The position numbers were made by a program, and so were the translations under genes. Below, piece by piece: positions 1-5,227 of a stretch of DNA of 6,035 bases (position 1 is the first letter of the stretch; every line of letters starts with the position of its first letter). The DNA is from an uncultured Anaerosolibacter sp. (GTDB taxonomy: Bacteria; Bacillota_A; Clostridia; Peptostreptococcales; Thermotaleaceae). The stretch covers positions 1 through 6,035 of the forward strand of contig CALECF010000073.1 in NCBI GenBank assembly GCA_937948705.1. Reading direction: 5' to 3'. The notes under the pieces were generated by a model, which saw only the letters and a program-made list of their open reading frames with translations, was not told the origin of the DNA and ran no database searches.

Positions 1-229
1 CGTCTGTATTAGAGACGAAAAGCTCGCGGTACCACTCTATTTGACAGTTCTTCACTGCCCCCTCAAACATGATAACGGATTGAATCCGGCTAAGGCTACT
101 GACTTAACTTCACCCTAACAGCTCCGAGACGAGTTCAGAGGACACTGCTGTCATCTTCCACCAATCGATGACTCTCTATGAACAATGTAACCACCTACTA
201 CTTCTCATCTATGCGAAATTATGAATTTT
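1..229 (-). promoter_or_regulatory. T-box leader, leucine (CUC) specifier, cut by the left edge
   Basis: A tRNA-sensing leader RNA for a gene beyond the left edge. The hallmark T-box sequence AGAGTGGTACCGCG is read on the minus strand at 38-25. Upstream, the Stem I specifier region reads GAA-CTC-G at 136-130, so the specifier codon would be CUC (Leu), preceded by the usual GAA and followed by a purine. The T-box bulge reads UGGU, whose variable U would pair with an A73 discriminator base, as in bacterial tRNA-Leu. An AGAGAG segment and a hairpin (TCATC/GATGA) form the distal part of Stem I, and CGGATT-C-AATCCG (near 79-91) fits Stem III. After the T-box, the 5' arm of the terminator (CTTTTCGTCTCT) and the first bases of its 3' arm (AGACG, 5-1) are visible; the rest and the regulated gene are outside. 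Uncharged tRNA-Leu would favour antitermination. Likely targets are leuS or leucine biosynthesis or transport genes (inference). Confidence 0.9.
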
Positions 230-235
230 GAATGT

Positions 236-264
236 ATTGTATCAAATTATGCAGCAAATTTCAA
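236..264 (-). promoter_or_regulatory. Promoter of the T-box leader
   Basis: A sigma-A type promoter on the minus strand: -35 TTGAAA at 264-259, a 17-bp spacer, and -10 TACAAT at 241-236. This predicts a transcript start near 229, immediately before the conserved Stem I of the T-box. The spacing and the position relative to the T-box make it convincing. Confidence 0.8.
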
Positions 265-361
265 CGCTTATTTATTATATTTCTCCTATTATATGAAATT
301 TTATGTTTTTTTGTATCATATTTTTCTAATTAACAGCATAGAATGTATTTTGTATTATTCC

Positions 362-1060
362 TTACCCGCTAGACTTTTTATAAAAAGGATTTTTCCATTC
401 CATCAGGGTAGCATAATTTAAGGATTCCTCGTCCTCTAAATAATTTGGAACTAGTGCTAAAGGGGTTCGTCCACAACGCATAAGGAAAGTAATTACCGGA
501 TCCCTTAATTCTCCTGCAATAACCTTTTTTAGATACTGCTCAGCTGCCATTTGATCTGCCACTTTCTGAAATCCGGGCATACGACCTCCACCCAGTAATC
601 TTTCTAATCCCTTGTGTACTACAACCTCATACATGGATTGCATTAGCCATTTACCAAGCCCCAGCTTCCTGAATTTCGGTCGGATTGAGATGTCTACTAC
701 ATATAAGGTATCTCCCTTTGGATTATGATTCCGTATGTAACCACAGTCGGTTATTTCTTCCCAGGTATGATGTTGATGATTTCGGGGATCAAAATCTACC
801 ATCAGTCCTGTCATGGAGCCGGCTAGCTTTCCATTGATTTCTGCGCAGAGGGCACCTTCAGGAAATAGATCTATATGGTTGGACAGCTGTTTTTCGCTCC
901 ACAAAAGCTCCGAAGGAAAGGGCGGCGGAAAGCTTTCTCTCTGAATCCGACTCAATTCTTCAAAGTCATCTTTCCTGTAGTTTCGTATAACCGATTGGAT
1001 ACTTCGATTCCCTTCAAATAGATATAGCTCCTTATAATACAGCAATGTCTCTCCAATCAT
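362..1060 (-). CDS. GNAT-family N-acetyltransferase (YhcX N-domain-like)
   Basis: A 232-residue acyl-CoA-dependent acyltransferase, predicted cytoplasmic. The GNAT core is visible: a strand reading LYVVDISIRP is followed by RKLGLG (residues 131-136 from the chosen Met), the R-x-x-G-x-G acetyl-CoA pyrophosphate loop. The C-terminal part (PNYLEDEESLNYATLMEW) resembles, from memory, the N-terminal GNAT domain of B. subtilis YhcX, where it is fused to a nitrilase-type domain. Here the nitrilase-type gene is the separate upstream neighbour, about 120 bp away, which supports a shared function. The frame is open to a TTG at 1096 (244 residues), but that codon has no ribosome site. ATG at 1060 has AAAGG seven bases upstream and is preferred. 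The substrate is unknown; an amine or amino group related to the neighbour's amide product is a reasonable guess. No clear terminator follows the stop. Confidence 0.88.
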   Translation of the reverse strand: MIGETLLYYKELYLFEGNRSIQSVIRNYRKDDFEELSRIQRESFPPPFPSELLWSEKQLSNHIDLFPEGALCAEINGKLAGSMTGLMVDFDPRNHQHHTWEEITDCGYIRNHNPKGDTLYVVDISIRPKFRKLGLGKWLMQSMYEVVVHKGLERLLGGGRMPGFQKVADQMAAEQYLKKVIAGELRDPVITFLMRCGRTPLALVPNYLEDEESLNYATLMEWKNPFYKKSSG

Positions 1061-1107
1061 ATATGCGCCTTTAAAATTTGACAAATGTAGAGGCAATTTT
1101 AATCGCC

Positions 1108-1127
1108 GTGGAGAATGAATTCTCCAC
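1108..1127. repeat. Intergenic perfect palindrome between hydrolase and GNAT genes
   Basis: GTGGAGAAT-GA-ATTCTCCAC, with 9-bp arms. As RNA it would give an 8-bp hairpin with a four-base loop (UUCA on the minus strand). It is followed on the minus strand by GGCGATTAAAATTGCC (1106-1091), which can itself fold as a small hairpin. Neither has a U-tract, so a terminator is unlikely. An mRNA-processing or stability element within the operon, or a protein-binding palindrome, are possible readings. Confidence 0.6.
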
Positions 1128-1180
1128 TACAAAGCCAAAAAATTAATTCAGTTCTATCGGCACGAATCTATAATCTTTAA

Positions 1181-2053
1181 CTACTTCCAATCAGGATACA
1201 AATCTGTTCTTCTATCTCGCCAAGTAGTAACAGAGCCTTTTTCCCGTACACAGTATAGAAGCTCTAGGTCTAAGTCTGCGGCAATTATCATGGGTTGATT
1301 CACTTCACCCTCTGCTAGTATGCCTGCGGGAGGGAAAGGAATATCATTGGGCGCAATAATAGCCGCCTGAGTATAATTGGCTCGCATGAAGTCCACTGTA
1401 GGCAGTGCCCCTACAGTTCCTGTCATCACTACATATATTTGATTTTCCACGGCTCTGGCATGACTGGTATAACGTACTCTATAGAATCCATGCCGATCGT
1501 CAGTACAAGAAAGACAAAAGATCACATCGGCTCCTCTTGCTTTTGCTATTCTCACGATCTCCGGAAATTCAATATCATAGCAGGTGAGAATTGCAATTTT
1601 TCCTTTCTCCGTATCAAAGACCTGCAACCCTTCTCCCGGTGTAATATGCCAATCCTTTATCTCTGTAGGTGTCATATGCAGCTTGGACTGGGTTTCCACG
1701 CTACCATTAGGGTAAAACAAATGGGCTGTATTATAAAGTTTTCCTCTATCTTCAATAAGATGTGTTCCACCGATAATATGCATTTTCATTTCTTTTGCCA
1801 AGGTAGTAAATAAGGCGAGATATTCTTGTGTGAATTTTGGAAGTTCATAGATTTTTAAAGCCCTTCCACTTCCATCTCCGATAGAAAATAACTGGGTTGT
1901 GAAAAACTCTGGAAAAAGAAGAAAATCAGCTCCAAATTCCCCTGCTGTTTTTGTATAGTGAATTACTTGATCTGCAAATTCCTGAAAACTTTGGATGGCA
2001 TGCAGATCATATTGTACTGCTGCCACTCTGAACTTCGCATAAATTTCCTCCAT
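1181..2053 (-). CDS. Carbon-nitrogen hydrolase (nitrilase superfamily), YhcX C-domain-like
   Basis: A 290-residue cytoplasmic amidohydrolase spanning one complete CN-hydrolase domain. The Glu-Lys-Cys catalytic triad is visible: E49 in LLFPEFF, K124 in SKLHMTPTE and C158 in LTCYDIEFPE. The opening KFRVAAVQYD is the usual first strand of the fold. The family cleaves non-peptide amide bonds such as carbamoyl or omega-amide groups; the substrate cannot be told from sequence. It resembles the C-terminal half of B. subtilis YhcX, whose N-terminal GNAT domain is encoded here by the next gene downstream, so the two probably form an operon. ATG at 2053 puts the domain start at about residue 8, as expected. 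Its ribosome site is weak (AGTATAGG directly upstream). A GGAGG lies just inside the coding region but leads to an out-of-frame ATG, so it was not used. A promoter lies at 2179-2184 and the leader is about 120 nt long. Confidence 0.93.
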   Translation of the reverse strand: MEEIYAKFRVAAVQYDLHAIQSFQEFADQVIHYTKTAGEFGADFLLFPEFFTTQLFSIGDGSGRALKIYELPKFTQEYLALFTTLAKEMKMHIIGGTHLIEDRGKLYNTAHLFYPNGSVETQSKLHMTPTEIKDWHITPGEGLQVFDTEKGKIAILTCYDIEFPEIVRIAKARGADVIFCLSCTDDRHGFYRVRYTSHARAVENQIYVVMTGTVGALPTVDFMRANYTQAAIIAPNDIPFPPAGILAEGEVNQPMIIAADLDLELLYCVREKGSVTTWRDRRTDLYPDWK

Positions 2054-2087
2054 CCTATACTTTATTAACTTCTTATCGGAAGAAGCT

Positions 2088-2128
2088 ATTGTGGATAATT
2101 GATTGTCTGGAGCTTACTTATCCACAAT
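2088..2128. promoter_or_regulatory. Inverted pair of DnaA-box-like sites in the hydrolase leader
   Basis: Two perfect copies of TTATCCACA, the classical DnaA box, lie in opposite orientation: minus strand within 2088-2098 (ATTGTGGATAA on plus) and plus strand within 2118-2128 (TTATCCACAAT). The arms match over 11 bp and the spacer is 19 bp, so centres are 30 bp apart, about three helical turns. They lie downstream of the predicted start of transcription near 2172, so the RNA could also form an 11-bp stem. Binding by DnaA is inferred from the motif only. Confidence 0.55.
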
Positions 2129-2178
2129 TTATCAAACCTTATCCCTTCTAAACGTGATCATACTACGTATAGTTTTCT

Positions 2179-2189
2179 ATTATAACATA
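2179..2189 (-). promoter_or_regulatory. Probable extended -10 promoter for the hydrolase-GNAT operon
   Basis: Minus strand TATGTTATAAT contains a perfect TATAAT (2184-2179) preceded by TG one base upstream, an extended -10 element. No good -35 is seen at 16-18 bp, which is acceptable for extended -10 promoters. It predicts a start near 2172, upstream of the two DnaA-like sites, and lies just after the end of the dehydratase remnant. Confidence 0.6.
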
Positions 2190-2205
2190 ACAAATCTTCC
2201 ATTCA

Positions 2206-3062
2206 TCAGTTTTTGGTTTCCTTCTCTCGCAGCAATTTTATCATCATTTGTTCGTCTAGATTACCTCTCGTTATAATAACCGCCACATTTTTTCCTTCAA
2301 ATCGCGCTGGATAAGCCATCAATGCTGCAACTCCTACTGCACTGGAAGCCTCTGAGACAATCTACTCCTTCGTCATCAAAAGAGCTGTAGCTTTTCGAAT
2401 CAACCTTTCCTCTACGATTAAAATTTCATCTATACACTGCTGGGCCATATGAAAAGGAATCTCCCCGATCCCACTAATCAACGCCTCGCAGATGGGTACT
2501 AGTATCGTGTCGATGTCTGGATTTTGCTCAAGGATCTCTAGTCCGATAGTACCCTGACCTGCAATAACTTCTTGATCAGAGCAGCTGTCCACAAAGATCA
2601 TGCTTTCTTCTTTTCTCCAGCTTCATGGGCCTCATCATAGTTCTTGCCAACCTTTATAATTTCTGCGCCGTAGAATTCCATCTTTTTTAGCTTTGATTGC
2701 TGTGTATTTTCTGGCACAATCACTTTTGCCTTTTCTATTCCCAACTGCTTGGCGGCATAACTAACTCCTATGCCGTGATTGCCTGAAGAAACCGTTAGCA
2801 CGCCTTTTCCTTTTTCTTCGGATACCATAGTAAGCTTGCTGAGAGCACCCCGAGTTTTAACAGCTTTGTTTACCTGCTGGCACTCTAGTTTCAGGTAAAC
2901 TTTTGTATTCTCACTGCTAAAATTGATGGAAAAGTTTAAAGTCGTTTGATGAATATATGTATCAATTCTTGATCGTGCTGCTTGTACGTCCTCATAGGTC
3001 ACCAATCTTACATCTCTTCTTATTCTTCTTCCTATCACAATTATACCTATTATGTTCTCCAA
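2206..3062 (-). pseudogene. Decayed threonine/serine dehydratase (PLP fold type II)
   Basis: Remnant of a threonine ammonia-lyase-like gene (threonine to 2-oxobutanoate and ammonia). The N-terminal part (2598-3062) keeps VTYEDVQAARSRI, the PLP lysine in AVKTRGA (K69 from the first in-frame TTG) and SSGNHG at 92-97. It then loses frame in an A-rich stretch near 2600-2618. The next frame continues with FVDSCSDQEVIAGQGTIGLEI, typical of the family. The glycine-rich phosphate loop (GGGGL in relatives) is degraded to CEALISG, and about 45-55 residues that normally follow are missing. A TAG at 2362-2364 interrupts LLMTKE-stop-IVSEASSAVG, after which the C-terminus runs to a TGA at 2206-2208. Three independent lesions make activity implausible. 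The 5' end is uncertain: TTG at 3062 abuts the upstream terminator, and TTG 3005 or GTG 3002 would fit the usual family start better. Confidence 0.9.
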
Positions 3063-3067
3063 AACAA
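3040..3067 (-). promoter_or_regulatory. Possible promoter of the dehydratase remnant
   Basis: Minus strand TTGTTT (3067-3062), a 16-bp spacer and a perfect TATAAT (3045-3040). The -35 overlaps the T-rich tail of the preceding terminator. If real, transcription would start near 3033, which favours a start codon at 3005 or 3002 over the TTG at 3062. AT-rich sequence can produce such matches by chance. Confidence 0.35.
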
Positions 3068-3100
3068 GAAAACCTCAGACAGATTTTTTTCTGTCTGAGG
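3062..3100 (-). terminator. Intrinsic terminator of the surface-protein gene
   Basis: CCTCAGACAGA and TCTGTCTGAGG (3073-3083 and 3090-3100) form a perfect 11-bp stem with a six-base loop. On the minus strand this is followed by TTTTCTTGTTTT. It lies about 54 bp after the stop codon at 3154 and separates that gene from the dehydratase remnant. The plus-strand side has only a weak T-rich tail. Confidence 0.9.
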
Positions 3101-3153
3101 TCTTCGTTTTCCTTATCCTACTTCTTATCATTGTAAAACAGGGTAATTTTCAC

Positions 3154-4572
3154 CTATTCTAAGCCAACTCCAAAATCATAAGGGCAAGGTGTGGTTTGAA
3201 CGAAATTCATGTTGTTATTTGCATCATCTAGGGCATTCTTTAAATATTCCATGTAATTTCGCGTTGCTTGGTCATCTCCAAGTGTGTTATCTGCCTCTTC
3301 CATTAATTGCCCAATGGTCATAAATTCCTCACCAGTCCAGACCAAATGATCTGGATCTACAAAATCATTTAATACATTTAGCTTCATAGCCGCTAGCTGC
3401 ACTGATAACATATAAGCCATATTCACTGCATTAACTTCTCGCAGCCAACTTCTAAACTGACTATGACTGTTTGGGTTAAAAGGTGTACCATCACCCTTTA
3501 CCAGATTTAGTCCCCTCAAAATACCTAAATAATCAGCGGATACTAGCTTTTCTCCATTTTTATTTCCCCAGAAACCGATGGTATGACCTCCACCTGCGCC
3601 TAGGCAAACATTACCAAATACAACCTTTTTCTCATCACCATTTTGTAGTGTTACTTCAACACTCATCGGTGTAGTTGCAATCCAATGATCTAGCATATAT
3701 TCTTCTACAGTATAAGTACCTGGCAGTACATATTCTTCATAAACAGTGAAAAAGTCCATTTCTTCTCCATCTTCATCAATTATCTTTACTTTCCAATCAA
3801 ACAGTTCAGGTTCATCCTCATCCCATTCTCCATTAACATTAGCATCATAAAACTTTTTGATGATCAACTTAGGAAGCTCTGGAATAACATCTTCCTCACA
3901 ATAGAAGAAGGTCACATGGCTTATCGCATAGCGTTTTCCGTTATTGGGATTGATTGGTGTATATAATTCTGCTCCGGCTTCAGCTCCTTCTTCTCCATAA
4001 TCATACAGGTTGCCCCCATGACCACCTTTTACCCATACATATCTTACAGGCTCAGTTGACGTCCACGTTATTACTCTTCCGCTCTCAACATCTAATTCAG
4101 CTACAACGGTAATTTCATGGTCTGTTTCTGAGAAAGTACCTTGGCCTTTGGGGTTGTCGATCTTGATCAGCTTGCATATACCAAAGATCCCTTCTAAGTC
4201 CTTATCATTTACTCCCCATATGGTTTCTGGTTCTGGAGTCTCTGCATAATCAGCTTCGGTTGTATTTATCATAAATAGACCCATTGCTTCAGCTTCTAGT
4301 AACGGTTCTTCTTCAATTTGATCTTCAAATTGTTCTTCATCTTCCTCTGGTATTACCGGCTCCTCTACTACCGGCTCTTCTGCTACTACCTCTTCTTCTG
4401 GAACTTCTACTACTGGTTCTACTACTATCGGCTCCTCTGGCACGACTGCTACAGGGGGTTTTGGGCCTTTCTCAACAGGGGGTTTTGCATAAACATTAAT
4501 AGCGGTTCCAAATGCAAGTAATACAATAAGTGTCATGGCAAAAACAACTCTCATTTTTCTATTCATTCTCAT
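3154..4572 (-). CDS. Secreted acidic surface-type protein with SdrD-B-like domain
   Basis: 472 residues; no named family assigned. Residues 1-29 form a Sec signal peptide (basic start, hydrophobic core MTLIVLLAFGTAI, cleavage after VYA). Residues 30-95 are a Pro/Glu/Val-rich, strongly acidic linker. Residues about 118-228 form a globular region with YVWVKGGHGGNLYDY and PINPNNG...ISHVTFFYC, a pattern I recall from bacterial secreted proteins. Residues about 234-322 look like an SdrD-B/Cna-B type beta domain, with a calcium-loop-like DANVNGEWDEDE. A C-terminal region starts at GGGHTIGFWGNKNG (327-340) and includes MAYMLSVQLAAMKLNVLN. There are four cysteines in the mature part (133, 225, 323, 463). 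No LPXTG, SLH repeat or C-terminal membrane helix is seen, so attachment is unexplained. ATG 4572 has AAAGGAGG ten bases upstream. A c-di-GMP riboswitch lies in its leader, suggesting a role in sessile or adhesive growth (inference). Confidence 0.87.
   Translation of the reverse strand: MRMNRKMRVVFAMTLIVLLAFGTAINVYAKPPVEKGPKPPVAVVPEEPIVVEPVVEVPEEEVVAEEPVVEEPVIPEEDEEQFEDQIEEEPLLEAEAMGLFMINTTEADYAETPEPETIWGVNDKDLEGIFGICKLIKIDNPKGQGTFSETDHEITVVAELDVESGRVITWTSTEPVRYVWVKGGHGGNLYDYGEEGAEAGAELYTPINPNNGKRYAISHVTFFYCEEDVIPELPKLIIKKFYDANVNGEWDEDEPELFDWKVKIIDEDGEEMDFFTVYEEYVLPGTYTVEEYMLDHWIATTPMSVEVTLQNGDEKKVVFGNVCLGAGGGHTIGFWGNKNGEKLVSADYLGILRGLNLVKGDGTPFNPNSHSQFRSWLREVNAVNMAYMLSVQLAAMKLNVLNDFVDPDHLVWTGEEFMTIGQLMEEADNTLGDDQATRNYMEYLKNALDDANNNMNFVQTTPCPYDFGVGLE
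4288..4460 (-). repeat. Imperfect Pro-Glu-Val repeat segment within the surface protein
   Basis: This encodes residues about 38-95, with irregular units of the type EEPVV/VEVPEE. On the DNA the plus strand shows repeated CTCCTCTACTACCGGCTCTTC-like blocks. Such segments often act as extended spacers that project a domain away from the wall. The antisense leucine-rich reading frames here are by-products of the repeat. Confidence 0.7.
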
Positions 4573-4582
4573 GTTTTACTAT

Positions 4583-4590
4583 CCTCCTTT
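4583..4590 (-). promoter_or_regulatory. Strong ribosome binding site of the surface-protein gene
   Basis: AAAGGAGG on the minus strand, ten bases before ATG 4572. It selects this start over the second Met two codons later (4566). Confidence 0.85.
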
Positions 4591-4599
4591 TTTTCCCTA

Positions 4600-4742
4600 A
4601 ACCTGTTTTTTGAGATTAGAACCGTCATGAATCTCTTTTGTATGTAACTCTTCCGCTAACTCTACAAACTATCATTGTAGTCGCTCCGGTTTGCCAATCC
4701 CTCCCTTTATCCTGATTTACCTCTCTTGAAATTCTAAGAGAG
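4600..4742 (-). other. Structured second half of the surface-protein leader
   Basis: About 250 nt separate the riboswitch terminator from the start codon. On the minus strand this stretch contains hairpins CTCTCTT/AAGAGAG (4721-4742), CTACAA/TTGTAG with a 7-nt loop (4662-4680), and GAGATT/AATCTC (4612-4635). It also has a GGCAAACC octamer (4695-4688) identical to the one in the c-di-GMP aptamer, but without the other aptamer motifs. I do not recognise a known RNA family. No reading frame of note is present. Confidence 0.4.
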
Positions 4743-4825
4743 ATTTTTGCTTATCCCCCTCTATTAGGAGGAAAAATGATCATTACATATTATTGATTTT
4801 CATACACATTATTCCATATTGTGAC

Positions 4826-4859
4826 AAATAAAAAGCTACCACATTCACTATGCGGCAGC
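4826..4859 (-). terminator. Riboswitch expression-platform terminator
   Basis: Minus strand GCTGCCGCAT (4859-4850), loop AGTGA, then ATGTGGTAGC (4844-4835): a 10-bp stem with two G-U pairs, followed by TTTTTATTT (4834-4826). The 5' arm includes the conserved GCUGCCG at the 3' end of the aptamer, so aptamer and terminator should be mutually exclusive. Confidence 0.85.
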
Positions 4860-4949
4860 CAGACGATCATCATATAAATCTCTTCGATTTATACCTTAGA
4901 TTCTGTACTTTGCGCCCCATGCTTTCGCATGGTTTGCCTTTATCACAAT
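4853..4949 (-). promoter_or_regulatory. Cyclic-di-GMP-I (GEMM-I) riboswitch aptamer
   Basis: The minus strand carries the conserved parts of the class I c-di-GMP aptamer in order. GGCAAACC (4938-4931) is followed by a hairpin ATGC-GAAA-GCAT with the GAAA tetraloop, then GGGGCGCAAAG (to 4908). CAGAATCTAAGG comes next, then a stem TATAAATC/GATTTATA (4893-4873), TATGAT, and finally GTCTGGCTGCCG (to 4853). CUAAGG with UAUGAU fits the tetraloop-receptor helix. By alignment with the V. cholerae Vc2 aptamer (from memory), the ligand-contacting G20 is G at 4938 and A47 is A at 4911. This predicts c-di-GMP rather than cGAMP. The switch sits directly upstream of a terminator and of the surface-protein gene. 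Confidence 0.93.
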
Positions 4950-4963
4950 CTACTATATGCAGT

Positions 4964-4969
4964 ATTATA
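4964..4969 (-). promoter_or_regulatory. Probable -10 element for the riboswitch transcript
   Basis: A perfect TATAAT at 4969-4964 on the minus strand predicts a start near 4957, a few bases before the aptamer. No good -35 is visible at the usual spacing: TTGAGA occurs but only 14 bp away. The promoter may therefore need an activator, or may be weak. Confidence 0.55.
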
Positions 4970-5213
4970 CCCTGGTGTTAAAATCTCAAACTATAAATGA
5001 TAATTTTTTTCCTTTAATTATAATTCTTATCTTTTCTTAGTTTAATACTTTCCAATATTAATATCCATCCAGCGTTAGCAATATACCAATTCTTTTCACT
5101 ATAACCAATATTTTTTTAACCCTAATTAAAACTTTTTTCTCACATAAATTATAGACAATCTACTGATCGTCAAATAAATTCATAAAATATCATGGGTTTG
5201 CTTCTATATTTAT
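4970..5213. other. AT-rich intergenic spacer
   Basis: About 240 bp with many A/T tracts and no convincing gene. It holds the divergent start regions: the riboswitch promoter at its left end and a possible plus-strand promoter at its right end. I see no repeats or RNA structure beyond simple A/T tracts. Confidence 0.6.
5152..5180 (+). promoter_or_regulatory. Possible promoter for the plus-strand gene remnant
   Basis: TAGACA (5152-5157), a 17-bp spacer and TAAATT (5175-5180): five and four matches to the consensus hexamers. It lies about 50 bp before the strong Shine-Dalgarno at 5214-5220. This is tentative in such AT-rich DNA. Confidence 0.3.
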
Positions 5214-5227
5214 AAGGAGGGGTTTCA

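Noticed and set aside
221..421. A 66-residue plus-strand frame rich in Phe and Tyr
   Set aside because: It overlaps the minus-strand T-box promoter and the 3' end of the GNAT gene, and its composition only reflects AT-rich DNA.
1097..1130. TTG at 1096 as the start of the GNAT gene
   Set aside because: There is no ribosome site, the codon lies in a potential hairpin, and ATG 1060 has AAAGG at good spacing.
1405..1813. Plus-strand reading frames opposite the hydrolase gene
   Set aside because: They are antisense to a clearly conserved catalytic domain and show no family features.
2598..2620. Programmed ribosomal frameshift joining the two dehydratase halves
   Set aside because: No heptameric slippery site is seen, and the additional deletion and nonsense codon show that the gene is simply decayed.
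4284..4521. Leucine-rich plus-strand reading frames
   Set aside because: They are the antisense of the Glu/Pro repeat in the surface protein and have no ribosome site.
4662..4690. A kink-turn next to the CTACAA/TTGTAG stem
   Set aside because: The bases flanking the stem would give A-A and G-G oppositions, not the tandem G-A pairs a kink-turn needs.
4612..4700. A second, tandem c-di-GMP-I aptamer based on GGCAAACC at 4695-4688
   Set aside because: The following GAAA hairpin, GCAAAG and UGCCG motifs are missing, so it does not qualify as an aptamer; kept only as an open question about the leader.
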